A program made the position numbers and the translations under genes. The notes under the pieces are model-generated. The model worked only from the letters and a program-made list of their open reading frames with translations. It did not search any database and was not told where the DNA came from. A stretch of DNA of 64,000 nt from Chlorophyllum brunneum (Eukaryota; Basidiomycota; Agaricomycetes; Agaricales; Agaricaceae), in assembly GCA_963576785.1 (NCBI GenBank), contig OY756141.1, positions 744,001 to 808,000 on the forward strand, read 5' to 3'. Below are positions 19,991 through 30,556 of the stretch, in pieces. Every line of letters starts with the position of its first letter. Position 1 is the stretch's first letter.

Positions 19991-22558
19991 CTAGCCGTCC
20001 TCATTCGGTAAAACACCACAATCGTTGGAATCAATCGTTACTGGGCGTTTCGTTCGCACAGCGGTCTCTTTCTCTGAATGTCCTCCAGCTCTCAGAGGAA
20101 AATAATATCTAATAACAGGCTGTCCTTCCTGTTTGCCTTCAGGAGAAAGGAAAACGGCACAGCGCATAGAGGGATCTGATCCAATAATCAAGACTCGAAC
20201 TTGAAGCGAATCCTTCTTCCTGAGTATTTCAAAGTCCCCGAAAAAGTCTTCATAGGGTAGTGAATACCTCTCGAGGTGCCCGCCACACGCCTCATCCGAC
20301 TGGGCGTTCAGAGAAACAGGATTCGCACTCCAGTGTCCCCACCGATCGGGTTTCGTCCGATAGAATACAGACGTCCTCTCCCCGTCAATCCAACCCGGGT
20401 CAAATTTCTCGGCGGTCATCTGATCCGCGATGAGCTTGTTCCACACTGCAGGGAGTGACTACATAAATCAGAGTGTCAGCTAACTCAATCGGGTCCCAAG
20501 GCACAGTGACGTACACCACTCGAAATCCAATTGACCAAGTTGAAGAATCCGAGAGCATCACTGATGTCAAATGCGTTGAAATGAAGCCTTCCGAAGGCAT
20601 CGAAGAATGCGTCCAACTCTGTCTCATGGCTCTGCGCGGCCCATTTCATGAAGATCTTGGGCAGCACCTGATGCCAACTCCGCTTCACTTCTTGGACGAT
20701 CTGCACACCCAAGTTTTCTTCTGCATGATGATCCCAAGAAAGAGGAATGGCTGGCGAAACATTGCCTACCCATGGAGGAGTTAGCGGTGGGTGAGTAATG
20801 GGACTAGCAGACAAACCTGCAGAAAGGGCAAGATCAAGTTTCTGGATATAGCATAGAGCTATTTTGATGCTGCATTTGCCCATATCCAGAGAGAAGCCCC
20901 CTGAACGAGTGGGATCCATCAGGTAGTCTCCAAAGGATTTATGAAAGAAGGATAGGGGTTTCTTATTGGCATCCGAAGGCTGTGGAGCGTCGAGGAGAGA
21001 ATGAAGGCGTTGAAGTGCGCCGTACATAACATGTTGTGGTATATCCAAGATATTTGCAACCATGAGCAACGGAGTGGATGGTCCTCTAAGGATAGCGAAA
21101 CCGAGGATTTGATGCAATATTGGTATCGACCGGGCAGGGACAGACGAGAGAATATGTGTGTAGAGTGCATCCAGGAAAGCGAATGGGTTATCGTCGAGAT
21201 CCGTTGGTCCGCGGTGCTCGAGGGCAGAAAGAACGGCGTCCAATTGACTGACTGGATCCCCGTAGAGTGATCCGTCACCGACATATCTGAGCGTAGCCGC
21301 AGCAAATGAGAATAGGCCATTGGCAGCACGTGCGATCGCAAGGAACTGCCGTTCGGATGGCCACGGGGACGTTGATGGAATGGTGTCCGCGAAGTCTTCT
21401 CGAAGCTTCTCAAAACCTTTGCGCAGGAAGCGCTCGACATCCATACAAGCTTCCGAGCCGTTTGGGGGAAGTTCCAGTAGCATGAAGGTATCCTTGACTT
21501 CAGGGCGGGCAAAGACATTGCGTAAATGGTACTCGCGCCGACTAGCTAACACCCATAGGAAGGGCGTCGCAGGTCTGGACTGGACAAACGAAGCAATGAG
21601 AGTCACCAGCTCGCATTGTGCCTGTTGGTCTTCACACTCGTCCAGTCCATCAATTAGTATCAGCGGCCTCCGTTGGTTTCCAAGAATCCTGAGGGTTATG
21701 AAAGGTTCAGAGATGAATTGCCGAAACTGCTGTCTCAAGGATTTTCCAAATATGCTAGGATCGCAGTCAATCAGATCGGAAACGTAGGTCCTGTACTCTG
21801 GAATCTTGACGGCAACCTGATAAGCGAGGGTGGGAACGATACCAGAGGCCTTGCATCGTCCGCCTGAGAGGGAGAAAAAGAGGGATGCCGCAAGAATGGT
21901 GGGATTTGTTTCCGCAAAGGTTTGCATAATGGCCGATTTCCCAACTCCGGCGGCTCCGCACAACCAGAGTAGCCTCCGTTCTATGTTGAGACACCACCCG
22001 TCCATCTCTTGTAGTTTTTCTTGACGAGTACCCGGATGGCACCGGGGAGGTGGATCTCTTGCTGTTGAGTCGAATTCTGCCCCAGGAATAACATGTTGTA
22101 AAAGCTCCTGCATGGCTGTTAACATATAGACTTAGTACTAGTGAGCGCGTTATCAAATGGAGGATTTACTGACCGCTGTTTTTGCTGACCACGTGGACGT
22201 TATTTCCATTGTGGATGTTGTGGTTGTGGATGTTGCCGTTGTGGACAGTCCTGTCTGTGAGAACCGGGTTGTTGAGGACGAAGCTGTGAGAGTTTTGAAA
22301 GAACCCGCCACCCGCAGAACTCGGCGTAGGCGGGTATGTCGAGTGTATTGGAGAAGTTGGTGAATAGGGAGGTGCAGAGATTGTAGCTGGTGAATAGGGC
22401 GGTGTAGGGAGGCGGTTGTGAGGCGCAACAGAAATTGGTCTGTTTGCACTTGCTGTGCGCATGAGTCAGAGGAGTGGCTCCGAGGAGCAGAAATACAACA
22501 CACCTATAGGGGTAACACTGGTTGTCAGGCGTAGACACTTGTGTTCTGGCTGCTTCAT
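19991..22558 (-). CDS. NACHT-domain NOD-like receptor, intact copy 1
   Basis: Four exons fit in phase: 22558-22504, 22452-22174, 22115-20517 and 20445-19991, giving 795 residues. Exon 2 has a serine/proline-rich part, then FFQNSHSFVLNN and the repetitive TVHNGNIHNHNIHNGNNVHV. Exon 3 begins MQELLQHVIPGAEFDSTARD and holds the NACHT domain: P-loop GAAGVGKS (about 165-172), Walker B LILIDGLDECED (about 263-274), then a winged-helix-like region. This FFQNS ... GAxxDS ... GxxGxGKS order is typical of the large mushroom NACHT family, thought to be ligand-triggered ATP/GTP-dependent sensors in heterokaryon incompatibility or defence. Exon 4 carries a unique C-terminal end and no WD40 or ankyrin repeats. 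The first exon (MKQPEHKCLRLTTSVTPI) is the least certain; ATG 22462 within intron 1 is an alternative start. A second, broken copy lies at 24470-60306. Confidence 0.85.
20706..22155. repeat. 1,450-bp tract identical to 58576-60025
   Basis: The constant offset of 37,870 bases holds across the whole tract with no indel. I found no mismatch in the lines compared, and the derived peptides in several frames are identical. Outside it the two NACHT copies differ clearly: 14 of 54 residues differ just beyond the left edge, and a 7-base gap opens at the right edge. This pattern indicates a gene conversion tract. Confidence 0.85.
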
Positions 22559-22647
22559 TACACCTTTCAACTAGGAGGATTGAAGTTTCCTGAAAGGGAT
22601 GAAATTTGATGACACGGATTACTGTCCAAGTTGCCAAAATAGCGCAA

Positions 22648-24054
22648 TTATCCCATCATCATTGTGTGGTAATTTGGAAATACAAGCTCCTCCTCTACCG
22701 TCTTTCGCACCACATCCTGGATAAACCTCTCAACCCTCGTCACATTCTTCAGCACATGTTTATCTACCTGTCCAATCTCGCTCTCGATGAATATTGAAGG
22801 CAACAACCTTTGGCCAGTAGGCAGGACGGGCTTCGCCGGCCTGGTGTGGGCGATGTGAGTATCACCAAAGGGTTTGTTAGACACAGAGGCCGACACATTC
22901 GTGGCGCGGCTAACATTGATACCACCAGATGTCGGCAGTGCCGTGTTCCCCACCCCCAACGTATTTAGCCCACCAAATCCAAGTCCTGCGGCTCCCATAA
23001 TTACCGAATCGTTGAGTTCTAGAGGCATACCGTTGCTTCCATCCTTCGTGGCTCCGCTCGCTCCTACACCACTCCCAGGTGAGGAGTTCGGGGACGAGCC
23101 TGATCCTGTGCTAGTACCTGATATTCTCCTCCCACGAATCGGTCCGTACGGATCCAAGTCATCAAGGATACATATATGGACTCGTCTTCTCTCGCCTTCA
23201 TAAGCAACCACGAGTTCTCCGTTGAACACTAACCCGGTGATGGAGAGGCGAATGGGAAGGGACATAAACATCGGCGACGGGTAATTTATGAGCAACGACG
23301 TCTGTAAAGATATCCGTAAATTCGAATGCCAATTAACATGCAAATGGAGTTGTAAATTCGGGTGAGGGCTAGGCGGCGGTTCTTGCATTGCTGGCGATGG
23401 CCGTGAGGGGGCAGGAATCGAGGAAGGGGAAAATGGGATGTCGACTGGGTTGCCAATATCAGTATCCGCGTCCCGTCTTGATGGATGACCTCGCGAGGGA
23501 CTCGGTGTCGTCACGAATGGCGTGGCAGGGGATGGACTCCGGTAAACGGGAGCATCTGCCCCCGTATAAGGTGCATGGATACCGTAAGCACCAAAGCCCT
23601 GCGGGCGATTTAACCCAGAAGCCCAAAGGTCCACGCTCGGCATTGCAGCAGGAGAAAAATAGTCGCTTGCGGTCCCAAATCCTTTATGTCGTACATGGGG
23701 GGGCAAATGATGAAGACCGCCAAAAAGGGGGGAAGTTAAGTCCGACATCACCCCCGCTCGTCGTGAAACCCATTCAAACCCTTCCTCGTCCTCCATTCCT
23801 GCTCCAACCCCACCCTCTGTGACTTTGACCGGCCCATGGTCCTCGTCTTCGTCATCCTCCAAAAAATCGCGATAAATGTCTCTTAGGTCTACGAGTTCCA
23901 CATCTGGTGCATTTGAGCCGAAATCTAGGGATGTGACCTGCACAGGCCCAATAAACGACGGTCTGTCTGCAACGTCGAGTTGTCTATTGAGGAGGTCGAT
24001 TACGTGGTTCGCGAGCGACGTGTCTAGTTTAAGCCAGTCAAGGTCAATTGACAT
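22648..24054 (-). CDS. MDM12: Mdm12, ERMES-complex SMP-domain protein
   Basis: A single open frame; ATG 24054 starts MSIDLDWLKLDTSLANHVID, the conserved Mdm12 N terminus (468 residues). Next come VTSLDFGSNAPDVELVDLRD and IYRDFLEDDED, a large serine/proline/glycine-rich insert (about 90-260), the core LQLHLHVNWHSNLRISLQTS with SLPIRLSITGLVFNGELVVA, and the C-terminal LPSIFIESEIGQ and LKNVTRVERFIQDVVRKTVE. This is the tubular lipid-binding SMP domain. Mdm12 bridges Mmm1 in the ER and Mdm34 in the mitochondrial outer membrane, and carries phospholipids between the two membranes. The low-complexity insertions are usual in basidiomycete homologues. The gene ends 90 bases before the start of the downstream NACHT gene on the same strand. 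A decayed partial copy is at 60341-60770. Confidence 0.93.
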   Translation of the reverse strand: MSIDLDWLKLDTSLANHVIDLLNRQLDVADRPSFIGPVQVTSLDFGSNAPDVELVDLRDIYRDFLEDDEDEDHGPVKVTEGGVGAGMEDEEGFEWVSRRAGVMSDLTSPLFGGLHHLPPHVRHKGFGTASDYFSPAAMPSVDLWASGLNRPQGFGAYGIHAPYTGADAPVYRSPSPATPFVTTPSPSRGHPSRRDADTDIGNPVDIPFSPSSIPAPSRPSPAMQEPPPSPHPNLQLHLHVNWHSNLRISLQTSLLINYPSPMFMSLPIRLSITGLVFNGELVVAYEGERRRVHICILDDLDPYGPIRGRRISGTSTGSGSSPNSSPGSGVGASGATKDGSNGMPLELNDSVIMGAAGLGFGGLNTLGVGNTALPTSGGINVSRATNVSASVSNKPFGDTHIAHTRPAKPVLPTGQRLLPSIFIESEIGQVDKHVLKNVTRVERFIQDVVRKTVEEELVFPNYHTMMMG

Positions 24055-24469
24055 CGTCGTCGGTGGTCGAGGCTGCAGATCACATGACTGACCAATACAC
24101 AAATCGACTTCCACTTATGCCATTATCAAGTTTCTCGTTTCTTTCCTTCCTTCACTTTGTTCGCTACTGTGAGTTGACAAGGTCCATATTTCACCTGCGC
24201 TACTTCTGCAACGTGGTCAGCCAAATCATACTACATCCACATGTGACCGGCACAGGCATCACGAATATAAACAGATGGCCTCCAATTCGATACCATGTTT
24301 ATTTGGAAGTAAAAGACTAGGGTATACAGGTAGGTAGCGTAAGATTGCTGTGTCAAAGAACTATGTAGCATGAGTAGAATGGTATAGATGCTTCGCGGAC
24401 CGGCCCCGAGATTCCAACACAGAATACTACAGAACCTTCTCAAAAATATGTTTGGGTCTTCTGGCCTTC
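24055..24469. other. MDM12 promoter region and 3' end of duplication unit 2
   Basis: No gene. Similarity to the first duplication unit begins at about 24470, so the junction between the tandem units lies in or next to this stretch. Confidence 0.5.
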
Positions 24470-24820
24470 AGAGGAAAATAATATCTAATAACAGGCTGTA
24501 CTTCCTGTTTGCCTTCAGGAGAAAGGAAAACGGCACAGCGCATAGAGGGGTCTGATCCAATAATCAAGACTCGAACTTGAAGCGAATCCTTCTTCCTGAG
24601 TATTTCAAAGTCCCCGAAAAAGTCTTCATAGGGTAGTGAATACCCCCCGAGGTGCCCGCCACACGCCTCATCCACTGGGCGTTCAGAGAAACAGGATTCG
24701 CACTCCAGTGTCCCCACCGATCGGGTTTCGTCCGATAGAATACAGACGTCCTCTCCCCGTCAATCCAACCCGGGTCAAATTTCTCAGCGGTGATCTGATC
24801 AACGATGAGCCTGTTCCACA
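24470..24820 (-). pseudogene. Last exon of NACHT receptor copy 2, frameshifted and cut off from the rest
   Basis: The sequence is about 97 percent identical by eye to exon 4 of the intact copy (20445-20095). Peptides WNRLIVDQITAEKFDPGW and YSLPYEDFFGDFEILRKK are preserved. One base is missing near 24672 (CATCCACTGGG against CATCCGACTGGG), so the frame breaks in the middle and the end of the protein differs (read through to 24427). The splice acceptor CTGCAG at 24821-24826 is intact, but the 33-kb insertion begins 16 bases beyond it. The other exons of this copy are at 58387-60306. Confidence 0.88.
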
Positions 24821-24836
24821 CTGCAGGGAGTGACTA

Positions 24837-24863
24837 CAGTCGGACCTGTCATAACCTATACCC
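24837..24863 (+). repeat. Left terminal inverted repeat of the pogo-like element
   Basis: A 27-base repeat that pairs with 58304-58330, with mismatches only at repeat positions 14 and 21. The outer 13 bases are CAGTCGGACCTGT. Confidence 0.88.
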
Positions 24864-25027
24864 CTCGGTGGACAGTGTAGGCTATGGGTTATCACAGGTC
24901 ATGGGTTTCGAGAGGCTGACTAAAAATAGGCTCCAAAAAGCCGTAAAATTTATTAAAATAATACATCTATGAGTTCCTATTAGAATATGTTGCTATTTCG
25001 AAGGAAGTCTATGATCCGTTGAAGTAA

Positions 25028-26812
25028 TCAGTTAAAGAAGTGTCCCTCATACTCTGGGTCTCCTCCAGACGAAGCTGCCTGTTGAATGATTAACAGTGCA
25101 TTCAGTTTGTGTGCTGTGGGGTCACAAGAGTTGTCAATGCACTTTCCGATGGTTGATACAGCTTTGAGGACCTCCTGACAAGTCGGCTGAGGCTCAATAA
25201 AAGCCTCATCATCGACATCGTCATCTCCGTTTATCTCAATGTTCTCGCGTGCCTTGACTGCGTCCATGACCGTGTGATAAATTTCTTTGTCAGATGTTTC
25301 TGTCATGATCTGTGATTCACCTTCGGGGTTGAGAAGAGCATTGATATCCATCCTGTTTGTTGTCTGCAGTACCCCAGTAGCAACCAAATAATCAAGAGCA
25401 ATTTCAAGTTGTCTCTCTGCTTCGACAATCGGATCAGCTGTTTGCGGGAGAGCGTTGTGGATAAGAGAAGAAACAGGGATGGTAGGTTGGGCAGTGCGAG
25501 ATGAAGTTGACAAAATTTCGGGTAAGATTCCTGCCTTGCGCCAGCAGTTCCGAAGGGTTGTGGTGTCAACATTGTTCCATGCTTCATCTGCCACTCGCAT
25601 TGCCTGTAACTGATTGATGTCATATATTTCAGCAGGTGTGATTCCTTCATCGTATCAATCAACGGCTCGTTGGATAAACTTGGCGTGGTAGTAAGCTTTG
25701 AAGCATCGGATAATACCTTGGTCTAATGGCTGGATATGCGCAGTTAGATTTGGCTCGAAGTTTTCGACACGGATATCTGTGAGATTGGAAGGAACAATAT
25801 GGCCCGAAAAGTTATCTTGAAGAAGCGGTATGTGTCGTCCCTTTGCTCGAAGTTCATGATCCCATCCCACTAGCCAATCTTGATATAGATGTGCAGTCAT
25901 CCAAGCCTTTGCATTACTTCGGAAAGTTGTACACCTGACTTCTTGTTGAATGTGCAAGGTCGTGCCGCTTTCCCAATGACAAAAGGTAGGAGCTTCTCAG
26001 ATCCGTCGGCATTTGATGTCAAGGCATATGTTAACCTAACTTTCTTTCCTTTGACCCCAGATTGTTTTCGATTTGACAAGACTCTGTCTGGAGCCATGCT
26101 AGGTTTTGAGTTAGCTGAGAGTGGAATATTGGAAAAGGTGTGTACTAACCCATAGAATAATCCAGTTTCATCCATGTTGAAGATGTTTCGTAGTTGGTAA
26201 CCATACTTTTCAATGAGCTCTTGAATTCGTTTTCTCTCCCCCTCAACTATTTCTGCTCTAGCTGATCCTGCTTCCCCATGCTGCCTCATCTTCTTCAAGC
26301 CATTCCTGTCCTTGAAACATTGCAGCCAGCCATTGCTGAGTTTTAGCCGGTCATCTTCAGGGATTCCAATCAAGTTGGCAAAGGCATTCCATTTCTGATG
26401 AAGGACTTCACCAGTGAGCAAAATTCCGTCACCCATTGCTTTTGAGACCCATAAATACATCATATCCGTGACCTCGGAATGTTCAGTTTGTCGAACTCGT
26501 TTTGTTGTACAGTCACGTTCATGGGAAACCTTTTCCCACTGCTCGCATATTGTAGCTTCGTCCTTGATCCATTGTGAGACCAATGGTTGTTTAAGCTTAA
26601 GATTTGGGTATTTAGGTGCGAAATTCTGAGTAGTTGCTGATTGATTTTTTCCATTCTTGTGGTGCCAGTCAAGGATTTCTATCCGCTATTTCAAGGTAGA
26701 GTTTTCTTTCTCTGTAAAAACTGGAGGCTCAGAAGCTACTAGCTGACTTGATTTTTTTTTGGGTGCTATAGCTTCCTTTTCATATTCTGAACCTGTTCAG
26801 CATATGTCAATG
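25028..26812 (-). pseudogene. Decayed pogo/Tigger-type DDE transposase with CENP-B-like DNA-binding region
   Basis: Reading leftwards, the N-terminal part (EILDWHHKNGKNQSATTQNF, KLKQPLVSQWIKDEATICEQ) is the psq/CENP-B helix-turn-helix region of pogo-family transposases. GILLTGEVLHQKWNAFANLI and LKLSNGWLQCFKDRNGLKKM are the second helical DNA-binding part. The DDE core shows NMDETGLFYG, LLQDNFSGH and AHIQPLDQGIIRCFKAYYHA. Breaks: an in-frame TAG just before RIEILDW (about 26683), a one-base frameshift near 25925, and TGA at about 25655 in place of an expected CGA (AVD-stop-YDEGITPAEIYD). The frame then runs on to 25028. An upstream open piece at about 26890-27045 (LDHDANTIDEQRILETLES) may be another exon. 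The element cannot make functional transposase. Confidence 0.85.
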
Positions 26813-27539
26813 AAATACCATCTCTTTCTTGTAAGGTAAAACATATGTGTTCGCTTATTTCCAGCCACCTTTGCTAAATCACCTGCCTACTCTCTAAGCT
26901 TCTTGACAATGGCCTTACTCTTTTTGTCCAGCTGTTTGAGTCCTTGTTCATAGTCAGAAGCTGACTCCAAGGTCTCGAGAATCCTTTGCTCATCAATGGT
27001 ATTTGCATCATGATCCAACCAGTGTTCATCCCCAGTGAAAACTAATTTGAGGATAATTGATGAAAATAGGCAAATTAATTTTTCCCAAAAAGCTGCACCA
27101 TTTTGGTGGTAAAAATTGAAGACAATTGAAGTTTGATTGATAATTATCTATTTACTTCAACTACACTTAAAATACATAAATGTCAATTCAGTTGGAAAAT
27201 ATCTATATACCTTGGACTATCCGATTATCTTCGAATCTAATTGTTTTCATCAGTATGGACTTGATGACATATTTCAGGATACTTACCTAATTTATCATTA
27301 CAAAGCACGATTACATATTCTGGTGGCAAGGTCATTTGTTTGAAGTTGAAACATAAGCAGAATCACATACAGAGTATTGTCTTCATGAACAGTCATACTA
27401 CTATAGAAGCTACAGCCTAGAGAGATATGTATTGGCAGGGCCAAGGATCCAATATCAGAAAATTACATACTAGGTGAAACCAGAATCCAGTAGCTAGAAT
27501 AAGAGAGGGAGAACGAGCGAAAATATAAGCCAGTCTAAG

Positions 27540-27762
27540 CAGATGAGTGTTCAAGTAAGTAGGAGTCCAGTTGAGCTTGAGAGTCCAAGAGAGTGAGTGG
27601 AGAGTCCAATAGAGTGTGTGAGAGTCCAAGTGAGTGAGTAGTAGGGTTTGAGTGAGTGGAAGTGAGTTTGAGTCCAAGTGAGCAAGAGTGTGAGAGTGTA
27701 AGAGTGTGAGAGTCCAAAAGTCCAAGAGTCCAAGAGTCCAAGAGTCTGAGAGTCAGAGAGTC
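27540..27762. repeat. Degenerate minisatellite of GAGTCCAA / GAGAGTGT-type units
   Basis: About 220 bases of short imperfect repeats (GAGTCCAAGA, AGTGAGTGGA, GAGTGTGAGA). The repeat is interrupted by LINE 1: the last 14 bases (27749-27762) are duplicated after the LINE tail at 30543-30556. Confidence 0.8.
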
Positions 27763-30542
27763 TCAAGGTTCTCTACCCTCACCAACTGGGAGCTATCTGC
27801 CAACGGTCCACTGAAGATGCGGGTCTCTTTCTAATGCACATCATCTGGGGAGCTTGGACGAAGAAGAAGAAGATATTGGTGCTCACATTTGATATTGCCC
27901 AATTCTTCCCCTCCCTCAATCACGATCTCCTTATTGACATACTAAGACGTCAAGGATTTCCCCCTCAAATCGCAGCGTTCTTCAACAACTACCTCAAAGA
28001 ACGCCGCACAACCTACCGGTGGAATAATGAAACCTCCCTGGAGTTCGACGCAGCAGTGGGGGTAGGTCAGGGCTCGGACCTCAGCCCTATTCTATCTGCC
28101 TTATTCCTTGCCCCCCTCCTCCGCATCTTTGACATCCGTATGGAGGAACACCATAACAGGTGGGACTTTCACATCCTGTCGTTTGTCGATGATAGCACTT
28201 TAGTTGCACAATCCCTGTCCCTGGAATGGAACGTCGAAATCCTTCAACACATGTACCGCGAAATGGAGCGGCTCATGAACGAATTCAGCCTAGAAATTGG
28301 ACACGGCAAGTCTGAGATCTTCCACTTCACATGTGCAAGACAAGACTCAAATCCCTCCATTGATTTGGGATCCCCGCCGTTCACTGGTCACAACCCCCTC
28401 AAACCAAAGACCCACTGGCGGTACCTTGGCTTCTACTTTGACCGGATGTTGACCTTCAAGGAACATGTTCGATACTACTCTGCCAAAGCGATATCTACGA
28501 TTAAGGCGATGAAAATGCTAGGGAACTCCGTTAGAGGCCTGTCCCCCAGCAACAAAAGACTTCTATACTGTTCGTGTGTCATACTAGTGATGATATACGG
28601 ATACCAACTTTGGTTTCATGATAGGTCATGAACTAAAGGGACTTGTGAAATCCTCAACAAGATGCAGCGAAGTGCAGTGCTCTGGATTACTGGGGCCTTC
28701 CGGACTTCTCCCACTGGCGGTGTAAAGTCCCTCAGGGGGCTCATGCCCATCAAACTCCATCTCCGAAAGTTGGCCGAATGACAAACATCGAGGCTTCATA
28801 CATTGGATAATGAACATGCATTGGCAAGATTGACGAGAGAATATCATTCTTCCCCCCACCGACTTCACATCAAGAATTTTACAGAGATTTAGAAGAAGAA
28901 GACACTTAGAGCTGTGATGGATATTTTGTGCCCCACCCCCGAGACTTGTTATATAGAACATTTTAACTCTGTTTCTAAATCTGTCTGGCCCGGACGTAGG
29001 TTACTTGACCGTTTCTCTACTAATGTATCTTTTACAGGATTTAACTGGGACAGCCCTCACCTCTCGAAGACACTTTGGAATGATGTTACAACCAATATGG
29101 CGACAAATGAAAAATCCATCATTATCGGCACGGATGGCTCAGTCCACCCCAATCCCAACCTGCTTGCCAGCCAGTTCACGGCGGCAGCTACTATTCGACA
29201 CCTAGACAGCGGGAGCTCTATCATGAAGAGGCTCGGAGGAACTACGTCGACAGACATTGAACTGGTCGTACAGTATTTAGGAATTACCAAGGTACTCGCA
29301 ACTGCAGAATACGACTAGGTTGAGCACATTCATGTGTTCACCAACTCTATCGCAGCTTCCCAGCTCTTACTCGATTGTTCGCCACACTCCTGTCAACAAC
29401 AATCTATCCTCACATCAAAGGCGCTTCTGGCTTGGTTCAGTAAGTCAGACCAACACCGCCTCTCCTTCTATCACACACCGTCAAAGTGTAAATACGGTAT
29501 ACAGAAAGCCACTCACAATTGGATCCAAACAGTCGCCTGGCCTAACCGGGGTAGAAATCACCGAGTTCCTAACTCCGTGGACTACTTGCACAAGAAGTCC
29601 ACCGAATGAGCAATCCATACATGGCAGGCCATGTTCAACTTCAAGAAATACAGCAGTAGTTCCTTTCTCCACCTCCCGGTGTGAGCGAACGGGGCCTCCG
29701 CTTTACTGTCACACATCAAGTCCGGTCCCTGGATACAAGAATGCGGTTACCAGCCTCAGCTCTTCGCAAGAGCATGTCACGCCATCCTATGCCACACCCC
29801 GATAGGGGAGTTTTGTCTATGATTCTTCCCCAATGAGGACCTATCATGCCACCACTGTGACAACCAAATGGTCCAGACTAGGTCACACATCCTCTATTGT
29901 TGCAACAACTTCGATCATCACTTTGGCGTCGACACCATCAAGACTTTTGTCAATTTCTTGCGTCGTAACCCTACCGCATTCAGTTTCCCTCCAAAACCTG
30001 ACCGCTCTCGTATCCGCACCAGGTCAATACCCCCGCTACATCGTCGTCAAGTCCAAAGGAGGTTTGGGTCTGCACCTGCGTAAATCCTTTTCTTTTTCTC
30101 TTCTTCTTATGCTCTCCCAGTTATGGATTTCAAATTTATTCCTCTTTCTCCCCTTCCCTCGCTCGTCTACTATTTTATATATAGTTTTCATTCAAAATCC
30201 ATCCCCCCCGTGGTGCCTGGGCAAATGCCCTCCCACATGCTAGTACCATTTGTTGTTCCCCCTTGTGTTTGTGAGTCGATAGTTTCTTTCTATCAATTTC
30301 TCTCTCTCACTCTCTCTCTCTCCGAATCCCTTCTTTCTTTTTCTCGCTGATCAACTTAGGTACCAAACATCTCTCTAGTGTATACGCTAGATGGCGTCAA
30401 GTCTCGTGGGGTTAGTTTACTCATAGTTTACTCTCCCTCCTCTGAACATTCTGTATGTTCTGCTTTTGTATGTATGTACACGCAGACTGCATTCAAGCAC
30501 TGCTATATAAATTGTTGAATTAAAAAAAAAAAAAACAAAAAA
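27763..30542 (+). mobile_element. LINE 1: 5'-truncated non-LTR retrotransposon
   Basis: Flanked by a 14-base target duplication, AGAGTCAGAGAGTC (27749-27762 and 30543-30556), and ends in an A-rich tail (30521-30542). It starts inside the reverse transcriptase, so it is 5'-truncated, as is usual for LINEs. RT frame 27834-28631: FDIAQFFPSLNHDLLIDILR, GVGQGSDLSPILSALFLAPL, ILSFVDDSTLVAQ (FVDD is the catalytic motif), then KPKTHWRYLGFYFDRMLTFK. After several stops an RNase H domain (29101-29318; IIIGTDGSVHPNP) and a C-terminal cysteine/histidine motif (CHHC...HILYCC, about 29850-29900) follow. A sister copy, LINE 2, is nearly full length. Confidence 0.88.
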
Positions 30543-30556
30543 AGAGTCAGAGAGTC

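Noticed and set aside
22166..22462. ATG 22462 as the start of the NACHT receptor
   Set aside because: The homologous position in copy 2 is GTG. Splicing 22558-22504 onto the acceptor at 22453 keeps the frame and a start codon. Kept as an alternative only.
27540..27762. Possible CRISPR-like or telomere-like repeat array
   Set aside because: Units are 8-13 bases, degenerate and without spacers; eukaryotic nuclear DNA; it is a minisatellite.
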